A DNA stretch of 22,757 nt. Source: Candidatus Altimarinota bacterium (lineage in GTDB: Bacteria; Patescibacteriota; Gracilibacteria; RBG-16-42-10). The stretch lies in the NCBI GenBank assembly GCA_017984655.1, contig JAGNZB010000005.1, forward strand, positions 1 to 22,757. Direction: 5' to 3'. Below, one piece after another: positions 14,308 to 21,365 of this stretch; positions within the stretch are counted from its first letter, which is position 1; every line of letters begins with the position of its first letter. The position numbers and the translations under genes were made by a program. Under the pieces are notes generated by a model that saw only the letters and a list, made by a program, of their open reading frames with translations, searched no databases and was not told the origin of the DNA.

Positions 14308-16263
14308 TTATCGACTGGGGACGAAATGAGGGAAGCCGACTTCACGATCAAACCAATCGGTTTGATAACGAATGTGACCACTGGGGTCGGTGACTTGGAC
14401 TTGGATTTGCTCATGTCCATTGCTCATTTGGCTGCGAACTACTACATTGTCAGTTTTTTGGGTGTGGAGATGGGGACCGACCATGTTTCGGGCGGTGAGG
14501 AGTTGTTGATCTAGGCGGGTAGCAATTACCTTTGTCTGTACAGAATTATAGCCAAGGGTGCCGATGATTCTTTGTAGGGTCTCATCAGTATTGTGTTGCA
14601 GACTAGTACTTGCATAGCGGCTGCCATTGCTGACTGAGGCTGAGCCAAGCACCACTCCCTCTGGAGTGGTCGCCAAAGTGGCTGTAGCGCCTGTAGTCAC
14701 TTCAGGATGTATGTCTAGCATTGTCTCTGGTCCTGGTGTGGGAGCTGGAAACGTGGGCATGGTCTCGACTGCTGTAGGAGAACCAACTGTTGCGGTTTCG
14801 TTTGTAGTAGTGGTTGTGGCGTGTCCAGGAGTGGTGATTCTTGTTTGTCTCTGCTGGTGAGCTGTGCTGCTGGTGGTGTGATCGGTGTGGTGGGTGTGAA
14901 ATTTTTCTTCGGCATTTTTCATGACCCCAACAAGCGCCACGGCAGCGAGTACACGAAGGAATGTCGAGCGGTTAAAACTTTTTGGTATCGGTCTATTCCA
15001 GAAAAGGGATCGCTTTCGTATTGGTGTATTCCAAAAGAAAATGCTTTTTGGTATTGGAGTATTCCAGAAGAAGAGGCTTTTGGGTATTGGTGTGTCCAAA
15101 ATAGCAGTGGTTGTGTTTTGTAGACCAACTCTGGCTTTGTTGAGAGCATTATTGATCATTTTTCGGGCAATATGCATCAGGCCTAGACCTTTGGCCTCTG
15201 TTTTCTGAGTCACTGCTTCCGATACCTTTGCCTCAGAATGTATAGTCTCTTCGGTCTTGTACTGTTGTGCTGGTATTGCGTGAGTTTTTGGTGCGTTATG
15301 AGGGGGGAGCACTACCGCTTCTGGTCTGATCGATAATGTCTTCCTCAGCAGATGCATTTTGTGACTAATCTGTGATGCCTGAAAGGCTCTATATGTGCTC
15401 TGCTGTCCCGGCACGGCGTCCCCATAGAAGGTGTCTGAACTTTCTTTTCGAACAGTCTCGCCATCAGCTTCATAAATCGCGTAGGTGACAATGTAAGCGC
15501 CGTCGATTTCGGTAGTGGTGACACACACCTTTTCATCATCGGGGCGGCGTTTCTGGCTACAATAGCTTTGGATCACTGTACCAATGCTCACGAGCTCCCG
15601 CTCGCGCATCTTCAATCTGTTACGAGTTGCTTTGCTTTCCAAGAATCTTTTGGTGACGCGTTCTTTTCCGCCATCTAGTAGCTTGCGGATTGATGTGGCT
15701 GGATTGTTGGTTGGGTATTTGCCATCTACTAATGATCTGAGGGCTTGTACCAACATATCCCTTTGTAGCTTTTCTTTATTTCCCAGTCTCTGTATTTCGG
15801 GCGCTATGGTGTATTTATGCTGTCTCAATACTGTGACTACATCGCTGTAGGGTGGGTTTAGCGCCTGTAGGGCTTGAATGGTATCTTCATATTGCTCTCT
15901 CTGATCACTTCTGAGAAGTAAATTGAGCAAAGCTGATAAGGTAAAGGCAATTTCTTGGTTGTTCTTATTCATGAGGCTACTGATATAGGCCTCCCATGTT
16001 GCTACTGCTTCTCGGAGCGTGTGAAACCCTTGCAATACAGCTTCAGGATTGATTGGTTGCTGATCAAATAAGCGGTGCCATGCTATCAGTGCGCTTCTCG
16101 CTCTGAATGCTAATTGTGGAGCAAAAGTGTCCTCGAAGCTGGGACCCGCATGTTTGAAAAATATCTCTGCGAAATTCCTCCATTCTTTCGTGAAGCTTTC
16201 TTGGTCCTTGATAATACTGTCGGGAATTGTTCTTGGTGGTGATTGATCTGGATTGCTATGCAT
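14308..16263 (-). CDS. Orphan membrane-anchored protein with 11-residue aromatic repeats, 651 residues
   Basis: No known family is recognised. Residues 1-310 are predicted mostly helical, with a beta patch at about 245-275 (YIVTYAIYEADGETV). Residues 391-430 hold three full 11-residue units and one partial: TPIPKSLFFWN, TPIPKSIFFWN, TPIRKRSLFWN and RPIPKSF. A hydrophobic segment follows at once (FLRVLAAVALVGVM, 435-448), then a Thr/His/Pro-rich linker (about 455-515) including TTTTTNET. The last 85 residues match the end of the 444-residue neighbour (RLDQQLLTAR, PHLHTQKTD). Positive residues before the span suggest N-inside, C-outside. The Phe-Trp/Lys repeats beside the membrane span may lie at the bilayer interface; this is inference. 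A strong promoter precedes it. The start ATG is preceded by CAGCACACC, unlike the usual T-rich context, so the start is less certain than for other genes. Confidence 0.8.
   Translation of the reverse strand: MHSNPDQSPPRTIPDSIIKDQESFTKEWRNFAEIFFKHAGPSFEDTFAPQLAFRARSALIAWHRLFDQQPINPEAVLQGFHTLREAVATWEAYISSLMNKNNQEIAFTLSALLNLLLRSDQREQYEDTIQALQALNPPYSDVVTVLRQHKYTIAPEIQRLGNKEKLQRDMLVQALRSLVDGKYPTNNPATSIRKLLDGGKERVTKRFLESKATRNRLKMRERELVSIGTVIQSYCSQKRRPDDEKVCVTTTEIDGAYIVTYAIYEADGETVRKESSDTFYGDAVPGQQSTYRAFQASQISHKMHLLRKTLSIRPEAVVLPPHNAPKTHAIPAQQYKTEETIHSEAKVSEAVTQKTEAKGLGLMHIARKMINNALNKARVGLQNTTTAILDTPIPKSLFFWNTPIPKSIFFWNTPIRKRSLFWNRPIPKSFNRSTFLRVLAAVALVGVMKNAEEKFHTHHTDHTTSSTAHQQRQTRITTPGHATTTTTNETATVGSPTAVETMPTFPAPTPGPETMLDIHPEVTTGATATLATTPEGVVLGSASVSNGSRYASTSLQHNTDETLQRIIGTLGYNSVQTKVIATRLDQQLLTARNMVGPHLHTQKTDNVVVRSQMSNGHEQIQVQVTDPSGHIRYQTDWFDREVGFPHFVPSR
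14974..15093 (-). repeat. 33-bp tandem coding repeat (three full copies and one partial)
   Basis: Three consecutive 33-bp units (15061-15093, 15028-15060, 14995-15027) and a 21-bp remnant (14974-14994) lie in frame within the 651-residue gene. In plus orientation, units begin ATTCCA and end GTATTGG(T/A)GT. They differ at several positions but keep frame, so the array is ancient enough to have diverged or is under selection at the protein level. Confidence 0.9.
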
Positions 16264-16299
16264 GGTGTGCTGATGTGATCAATTGGTTTGTGGGGTGGT

Positions 16300-16327
16300 A
16301 TTATGACACTACCGTGCTTGTTGTCAA
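16300..16327 (-). promoter_or_regulatory. Promoter of the 651-residue gene
   Basis: On the minus strand, a perfect -35 TTGACA (16322-16327) and a 5/6 -10 CATAAT (16300-16305) preceded by TG are 16 bases apart. Transcription would start near 16293, about 30 bases before the ATG. This is the best sigma-70-type promoter in the window. It lies directly downstream of the T-run that ends the candidate RNA. Confidence 0.7.
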
Positions 16328-16339
16328 ATTTTATCCAAC

Positions 16340-16509
16340 AAAAAAGACCCCCCTAAGCGCGTGATGTACAAGACCGTGTTCCCCTCTGTAGACAAAAGGT
16401 GGGTTCCTCAGTCTCGAATTCCACGGAACCAAGACGCTTTCGGATCCCTAAAAGCACGATATGTAGAGGAAAAATGCTTGTACTTGAGCCGCGATACAAA
16501 GAAGAGTCG
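16340..16509 (-). ncRNA. Candidate structured small RNA, about 170 nt
   Basis: The 337-base gap 16264-16600 has no convincing gene, but its minus strand can fold into one nested rod. Paired arms, 5' then 3', are: GACTCT (16503-16508) with GGGGTC (16346-16351); CGCG (16490-16493) with CGCG (16358-16361); GTACAAG (16477-16483) with CTTGTAC (16366-16372); and TTTTCCTCT (16465-16473) with AGAGGGGAA (16379-16387). The head carries two hairpins, GCTTT/AAAGC (16436-16455) and GGTTCC/GGAACC (16402-16430). Six T follow the closing stem (16340-16345). A promoter with TTGTCA (16538-16543) and extended -10 TGGTATCTT ends seven bases before the predicted start near 16509. A closed rod of this size with internal bubbles recalls 6S RNA, but I see no diagnostic sequence. 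It is not a tRNA, and I do not see SRP, RNase P or tmRNA core motifs. Confidence 0.5.
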
Positions 16510-16515
16510 TGGTCA

Positions 16516-16543
16516 AAGATACCATATCGATTGAAATTGACAA
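16516..16543 (-). promoter_or_regulatory. Promoter of the candidate small RNA
   Basis: On the minus strand, TTGTCA (16538-16543, 5/6) and TATCTT (16516-16521, 4/6, with upstream TGG forming an extended -10) are 16 bases apart. The -35 overlaps a plus-strand TTGACA, so the two divergent promoters share the same bases. Confidence 0.45.
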
Positions 16544-16565
16544 TCTCATCTCTGGCCTCCACTAT
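16537..16565 (+). promoter_or_regulatory. Possible promoter of the 16601 gene
   Basis: A perfect -35 TTGACA (16537-16542) is followed 17 bases later by a weak -10, CACTAT (16560-16565). CCAC and GTGG flank the TATG just after it, giving a tiny palindrome. The leader before ATG is T-rich (GGTTTATTTTTTG). Confidence 0.4.
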
Positions 16566-16600
16566 GGTGGTAGATTGGTTTATTTTTTGATGTCATTTTT

Positions 16601-18070
16601 ATGGAATCTGTAGCTCGATCTCGTCTGTTTCTGCTGTGGACTACGTTTATTGCAGGGGTCAGTTTGATGGCGTTGGAAATGAATGCTTCCCGGATTCTCT
16701 CACCTTATTTTGGTTCGTCACTTTTTGTGTGGACCAGTATTATTGGGGTGGTATTGTTGGCACTTTCACTGGGATACTTTGTGGGGGGGCGAGTAGCCGA
16801 TCGGTTTCCAACTAGTCGTGGTCTTTATTGGATTCTATTTAGTATTGCATCATGGCTCACTTTTTTACCATTGCTGGGGACGCGGTTTTTGCAAATTACA
16901 CTGACATTTCCCGCTAGTCAGGTACTGGTGATGTCTTTGGTTTCCACATTGTTGTTGTTTTTTGTCCCTTGTACATTGATGGGGATGGTGTCCCCATACG
17001 TTTTGAAACTCTTGAACCATGAACCCAAGCATTTGGGGCGGGATGCTGGTTTACAATCGGCTGTGTCTACGTTTGGTAGCTTGATTGGTACATTCTTACC
17101 GGTATTACTGACGATTCCTTGGCTTGGTACTATTCGGACTACATTATTGTTTGCTGTTGTGTTGGGGGTGACAGCGATAGTGGGACTTCGTTGGTGGTGG
17201 GGGATGCTGCTAGTGTTAGTACCAATCAGCTTCTTTATTTGGGGCGCGCCTTATTTGGTCAATGCTTATACAGTATATGCCAGTGAGTCACAGTACAATT
17301 ATTTGCATGTGTACGATCACGGCAATGCTCGCTACCTACAGATCGATGATCCTCGTGCTGTGCATTCTGTCTATCATCCTGATACGGTGATTACCCACAA
17401 CTACTGGGACTATGTCGCGTTGTTGCCTTTTCATCAGAAGACAGACAGTACGTTAATTCTTGGTTTGGCTGGTGGTAGTATCTCTAGTTTGCTACATCAT
17501 TATTTCCCTGCAATGCAGATCACCGGGGTCGAGATTGATCCTGAAGTGGTGCGTTTGGGAAAGCAGTTTTTTGCGATTGAGTTTCCTCAGCTCACTACGG
17601 TGACAGCTGATGCTCGTGCATACTTACTGCGTACAAAGCAGAGCTATGACTTTGTTGTTCTGGATGCTTATCACAATCTCAGCTTGCCAGTACATTTGGC
17701 TACTACTGAGTTCTTTGGTTTGATCCAGTCCCACCTCACCGCTGATGGTACTCTGGCGATCAATGCTGCCCATAGTACCTCTCAATCAGATTTGGATTCC
17801 TATCTGACAGCGACTATGGCGCCTCATTTTCAGTATATTTATCGTCTCGATACCAATGGTGGATACAATACGATTCTTTTTGGTCGCAATCAGCCTTGGC
17901 CAGCGATGCTTTCAGCTGAACAACAACAACGGATTGCCGCTACGCCTGAACTGATGCATGTCTTCAGCAAACCACTACAAATCATTACTGAGACTGATGT
18001 GACCAAGATCCAAACTGACGATCGTAATCAAATCGAAATTTTGGGAGGCAAAGAAGTGCTTGGTTCATAG
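16601..18070 (+). CDS. Membrane-fused spermidine synthase-like protein
   Basis: The 489 residues combine about six to seven transmembrane segments (roughly 10-220) with a C-terminal Rossmann methyltransferase-like domain of the spermidine synthase family (about 228-425). The membrane half resembles the fused 'MFS-like' segment known from many such bacterial proteins (SLMALEMNASRILSPYFGSS, SLGYFVGGRVADR). The soluble half has SQYNYLHVYD, YLQIDD, the nucleotide-binding LILGLAGGSISSLL (285-298), acidic VEIDPE (310-315), DARAYLL and LDAYHNLSLPVH with Asp355 in the catalytic position. The family transfers aminopropyl groups from decarboxylated AdoMet, but fused members are often of unproved substrate. 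No AdoMet decarboxylase gene is visible in the window. mutY begins three bases after the stop, so the two are probably co-transcribed. Confidence 0.85.
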   Translation: MESVARSRLFLLWTTFIAGVSLMALEMNASRILSPYFGSSLFVWTSIIGVVLLALSLGYFVGGRVADRFPTSRGLYWILFSIASWLTFLPLLGTRFLQITLTFPASQVLVMSLVSTLLLFFVPCTLMGMVSPYVLKLLNHEPKHLGRDAGLQSAVSTFGSLIGTFLPVLLTIPWLGTIRTTLLFAVVLGVTAIVGLRWWWGMLLVLVPISFFIWGAPYLVNAYTVYASESQYNYLHVYDHGNARYLQIDDPRAVHSVYHPDTVITHNYWDYVALLPFHQKTDSTLILGLAGGSISSLLHHYFPAMQITGVEIDPEVVRLGKQFFAIEFPQLTTVTADARAYLLRTKQSYDFVVLDAYHNLSLPVHLATTEFFGLIQSHLTADGTLAINAAHSTSQSDLDSYLTATMAPHFQYIYRLDTNGGYNTILFGRNQPWPAMLSAEQQQRIAATPELMHVFSKPLQIITETDVTKIQTDDRNQIEILGGKEVLGS

Positions 18071-18073
18071 CTT

Positions 18074-18955
18074 ATGAAGGTAGAAGCAGTGCGACAATTT
18101 TTTATTCGTAGTATCTGGGATTATTTCCAAACTGAGGGGCGTACTCATTTGCCTTGGCGTGTGACTAGAGATCCTTATGCTATTTGTGTGTCTGAATTCA
18201 TGTTGCAGCAGACGCAGGTGGAGCGGGTGATTCCCAAGTATGAAGCGTGGTTGTCTGCGTTTCCTACATGGGAGGTGTTGGCTGCAGCTGCCACTGCTGA
18301 TGTGCTGCGGCTTTGGTCTGGCCTTGGTTATAATTCACGGGCATTGCGTTTGAAGAAGCTGGCGGAGACTGTAGTGGCTCGGTATCAAGGGGTTTTGCCT
18401 CAGTCCCAAGAAGATCTACAGGCGCTTCCAGGTATTGGTCCCTACACGACAGCTGCTCTACAGGCTTTTGCTTTTGAGCAAGAGGTTGCTGTTGTTGATA
18501 CCAATATTGAGCGAATCGTCCTCAGATTCTTTCTTGCTGTGCCCTCAGCTGATCGTGAAGCTGTTGTGGCTATTTTGATGAAGGTGATTGGTGAACAGCG
18601 CTATCCGTTGCCATTTGCGCGTTTTTTCTTCCAGGCATTGATGGATTTTGGTTCACATATTTGCAAAGCAAAACCCCTTTGTCAGGCTTGTCCGCTACGT
18701 AGTCAGTGCAAAGCTTTTGCTACCCAACAATTTGCAGTGAAGCGTCCCAAACAATCACATTTTCCACATTCTCGTCGTTATTATCGTGGTTTGTTATTGA
18801 AGCTGCTCAAAGATCGTGACCAGCTTTCTTGGACTGAGCTTGCTGCTGTTGATATCCAGGGGTACCAATGGAGTGATGTTGTGGCTACATTGGCCAAGGA
18901 TGGGCTGATTACAGTGCATGAAAAAGACGGTCGGTATGTGACTCTGCCTCGTTAG
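18074..18955 (+). CDS. mutY: A/G-specific adenine glycosylase (MutY-type)
   Basis: MutY removes adenine mispaired with 8-oxoguanine, the first step of a base-excision repair branch. The 293 residues carry LPWR, the catalytic Glu41 in SEFMLQQTQVE, WSGLGYNSRA, the helix-hairpin-helix LPGIGPYTTAAL (118-129) and catalytic Asp142 in VVDTNIERI. The iron-sulfur loop has four cysteines (197, 203, 206, 212). Its spacing is C-x5-C-x2-C-x5-C, one residue shorter than the usual C-x6-C. The C-terminal NUDIX-like domain that reads 8-oxoguanine in full-length MutY appears absent. Instead there is a short tail that looks like a winged helix (LSWTELAAVD...LAKDGLITVHEKDGRYVTL). A related mismatch glycosylase specificity cannot be excluded. 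The stop is 12 bases from the convergent znuB stop. Confidence 0.92.
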   Translation: MKVEAVRQFFIRSIWDYFQTEGRTHLPWRVTRDPYAICVSEFMLQQTQVERVIPKYEAWLSAFPTWEVLAAAATADVLRLWSGLGYNSRALRLKKLAETVVARYQGVLPQSQEDLQALPGIGPYTTAALQAFAFEQEVAVVDTNIERIVLRFFLAVPSADREAVVAILMKVIGEQRYPLPFARFFFQALMDFGSHICKAKPLCQACPLRSQCKAFATQQFAVKRPKQSHFPHSRRYYRGLLLKLLKDRDQLSWTELAAVDIQGYQWSDVVATLAKDGLITVHEKDGRYVTLPR

Positions 18956-18967
18956 GCAATAATAATA

Positions 18968-19777
18968 TTAGCGTCGACGCAAGATAGTGAGGATCAAGAA
19001 AATTACACTACCAATGAAGATAATCGTCGGCCCAGACGGTGTGTCCCAGAAGATAGAGAGCAGAAGCCCGCTCACAATCATGATTTCGCTGAGCACAAAA
19101 GACCAGATAAAGCTTTGACGCATGCTTTTGCTAATCAATAAGCTGCTTGCTGCCGGCAAGACCAGCAAACTACTGAGGAGCAGTACACCAATCATCTTGA
19201 TCGTCACCGCTGTCGTCAGTGCGAGCAGGAGGACAAAAAGGTAGTTGTACTTTTGGACAGCAATGCCACGAGTCTTGGCGATGTCTTGGTCCACGATGAT
19301 CATGACCAGAATACGGTAGCGCCAAGCTAGTAATGCCAATGTGAGTATGGTGACCAAGCTAATAATGATGATGTCATCAATACTAATCGACAGGATGTCA
19401 CCAAAGAGGTATTGGAAGAGCTCAGTGCGATAGCCTTGTAGTCTGCTCATGATCATGATGCCTAGTGAAAGCAGTGTGGCGTAGAGGATCGCGATATAGG
19501 TGTCGGAGGATAGCTTGGAGTTGTTTTGAAGCCAGGTGAGCACAATGGCGATGATCACTGCGATTGCAAATACGGTGACTTGGGGATTGAGTCCTACTAC
19601 TAGCCCCAAAGCAATACCAGTGAAAGCGGCATGAGAGAGAGTGTCACCTAAGAATGCTAGTTTTTTGCTGAGGACAAAGATGCCGATTTGGGAAGTGAGA
19701 ATAGCCATCAAGCCACCGGCAAGGAGTGCTCGCCAGATGAATGGATACATCAATGTCTGCAAGAAGGTAGCCTCCAT
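18968..19777 (-). CDS. znuB: Metal ABC transporter permease (ZnuB/MntB type)
   Basis: This is the membrane channel of a cluster 9 metal ABC importer, expected to work as a dimer with the ATPase encoded just upstream. The 269 residues match the family's length and contain seven to eight hydrophobic segments. Visible family patterns include FIWRALLAGGLMAILTSQIG near the start, LGDTLSHAAFTGIALG (about 43-58) with the conserved SHA, and LPAASSLLISKS near the ATPase-contact region. Translation starts three bases after the ATPase gene ends, so the two are coupled. The final residues are basic (LRRR). The gene is the last of the operon and ends 12 bases from mutY with no visible hairpin. The choice between zinc and manganese rests on the binding protein. 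Confidence 0.92.
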   Translation of the reverse strand: MEATFLQTLMYPFIWRALLAGGLMAILTSQIGIFVLSKKLAFLGDTLSHAAFTGIALGLVVGLNPQVTVFAIAVIIAIVLTWLQNNSKLSSDTYIAILYATLLSLGIMIMSRLQGYRTELFQYLFGDILSISIDDIIIISLVTILTLALLAWRYRILVMIIVDQDIAKTRGIAVQKYNYLFVLLLALTTAVTIKMIGVLLLSSLLVLPAASSLLISKSMRQSFIWSFVLSEIMIVSGLLLSIFWDTPSGPTIIFIGSVIFLILTILRRR

Positions 19778-19780
19778 AAA

Positions 19781-20455
19781 TTAGTGCTGGTGATGATGAT
19801 GAGCGTCGCTGATAATCTCCTTAAATTCTTCACTTCTCAGTACCATTTGTGGTTTGCCTGCACAAATAATTTTTTGATTGAGACAGACTAGAGTATCAGC
19901 CTGGTGGGCGATACTGTCGATGTCATGGGAGATCAAAATGATGGCGGTGCCGAGTGCTTTTTGTTCTTGAATGAGCTCGTCGAGGATATTGTCGCTGCTA
20001 CTATCGATGCTAGCACTTGGTTCATCGAGGATGATCAGTTGGGGGTGGTGAGCAAGAGAGCTGACGATAAATACTTTTTGTAATTCACCCCCTGACAGGG
20101 TGCGTACTTGCTTGTGTTTGAGCGTGGTGAGTTGAAAACGCTCGATCAGGGCATTACCTTGGTCGGTATAAGCTTCGTATACACGCCACAGTTCATCGAC
20201 GGTGAGGGGAATGTCTTGTGCCTGTGGGGGTCTCTGGGGGAGATAGCCAATGCGTAAATCTTTTGATCGAGTGATTGTGCCACTGGAGATCTGTTGAATG
20301 CCAACAAGGGCTTTGACTAGTGTGCTTTTGCCACCACCATTGGGACCAACTACTCCGACAATCTGGCCGGAATGGATACTGATCGAGACGTCATCGATGA
20401 TGGTCTTGTGATCAATGGTGATACTGATGTGGGTAGCAGTGATCAGATTATTCAT
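19781..20455 (-). CDS. znuC: Metal ABC transporter ATP-binding protein (ZnuC type)
   Basis: This is the ATPase that powers metal import. Walker A is GPNGGGKST (about residues 37-45), the Q-loop region reads YLPQRP, the ABC signature is LSGGELQ, Walker B is LIILDEP, and the switch His is in LISHDID. All catalytic elements are intact. The protein ends in DAHHHHQH, a His-rich tail that could buffer or sense zinc. Its ATG overlaps the znuA stop as ATGA (20452-20455), a strong sign of translational coupling. The order binding protein, ATPase, permease is typical of the family in Gram-positive-like organisms. No metalloregulator gene lies nearby. Confidence 0.95.
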   Translation of the reverse strand: MNNLITATHISITIDHKTIIDDVSISIHSGQIVGVVGPNGGGKSTLVKALVGIQQISSGTITRSKDLRIGYLPQRPPQAQDIPLTVDELWRVYEAYTDQGNALIERFQLTTLKHKQVRTLSGGELQKVFIVSSLAHHPQLIILDEPSASIDSSSDNILDELIQEQKALGTAIILISHDIDSIAHQADTLVCLNQKIICAGKPQMVLRSEEFKEIISDAHHHHQH

Positions 20456-21360
20456 AATGAGAGCGCTGTGTGCATAGTGGCAGCGTTTTGACGAGTGATG
20501 TCTTCATAAGCTGTGGGTGTGTATGTGCCTGTTTCCATTGGATCTAGACTGAAGACTTGGAGATTGAGATCTTGGGCCAATGTTTCGACAATGCGGGGAG
20601 AGAATTGTGGTTCGGAGAAAATTGCTTTGAGTTGTTTTTCTTTGATCATGGTGATCAAGGTAGTGAGATAGCGTGGAGTAGGTTCTTTGCCGGGGAATGG
20701 TTCTATGGCTAATGTGTTTTTCAATCCATAGTCATTGGCAAAATAGTGGAAGGCGGGGTGAAATGAAATGAACTCTTTGCTCTTGGTGTCAGTGAGTAGG
20801 GTGCGGATATCACTGTCGAGTGTCTGTAAGCGGGCTAGATAGGCTTGGGTCGCAGCTTGATAATCATGGGTAGTGTCTATGGCGTCAATTTGATTGCTGA
20901 GCGCGGTGACAATTTTGCTAGCATTCTTGGGCGAGAGCCAGACATGGGGATCAAGGTCTCCATGATCATCATCTTCATTGGCTTCGTCATGGACTAATTC
21001 TGTTAATTCCGAAGCTGCGAGTGGCTGGATTGGTGCACTACCCGTGATCACTTGGGCTTGTGAACCACTGTTTTTGACAGCATCATCGATCCAATCGTCG
21101 AGTCCGAGGCCATTCTTGACCACAATAGTGGCATTGGCCAGTAAGCTCAGATCGCTTGGTTTGAGTTGGTATTCATGGGGTTCCTCACTGTTTTGAATCA
21201 AATTAACGACATTGACATTGTCACCAACAATATTCTTGACGAAGACATAGTAGGGGAAGAATGTGGTCACTATAGTCAGCTCGGTTTTGGGTGGTGTGCC
21301 TTGGCATCCCGTAAGGAGGGTGGTTGCGAGTACACTGATCGTGAGTAGTCTTCGTACCAT
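20452..21360 (-). CDS. znuA: Metal-binding lipoprotein of the ABC importer (ZnuA-like)
   Basis: This is the extracytoplasmic receptor that captures the metal and delivers it to the permease. The 302 residues start with a signal and lipobox LLTGC (Cys19). Ligands expected for the cluster A-I fold are His62 (EEPHEYQLKPSD), His139 (LDPHVWLSP), His201 (SFHPAFHYFAND) and Asp273 (SLDPMET). A His at the third position, where manganese receptors usually have Glu, favours zinc. The acidic His-containing loop (HDEANEDDDHGDLD, about 124-137) is also typical of zinc receptors, though short. It begins five bases after the exonuclease gene ends, so it shares that gene's transcript. It ends with TGA within ATGA. 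Confidence 0.93.
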   Translation of the reverse strand: MVRRLLTISVLATTLLTGCQGTPPKTELTIVTTFFPYYVFVKNIVGDNVNVVNLIQNSEEPHEYQLKPSDLSLLANATIVVKNGLGLDDWIDDAVKNSGSQAQVITGSAPIQPLAASELTELVHDEANEDDDHGDLDPHVWLSPKNASKIVTALSNQIDAIDTTHDYQAATQAYLARLQTLDSDIRTLLTDTKSKEFISFHPAFHYFANDYGLKNTLAIEPFPGKEPTPRYLTTLITMIKEKQLKAIFSEPQFSPRIVETLAQDLNLQVFSLDPMETGTYTPTAYEDITRQNAATMHTALSL

Positions 21361-21365
21361 AGAGA

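Noticed and set aside
14974..15093. CRISPR-like array of about 33-bp units
   Set aside because: The units are contiguous with no spacers, lie in frame inside a long gene and encode a consistent peptide motif.
16340..16509. Assignment of the structured region as tmRNA, SRP RNA or RNase P RNA
   Set aside because: I saw no GGUCAGG/GGAAGC SRP core, no RNase P GAGGAAAGUCC element, and no tRNA-like ends with a tag reading frame.
16353..16562. A 69-residue minus-strand reading frame in the non-coding gap
   Set aside because: It has no recognisable motif, its start lies upstream of the predicted promoter, and the paired arms of the candidate RNA explain the sequence better.
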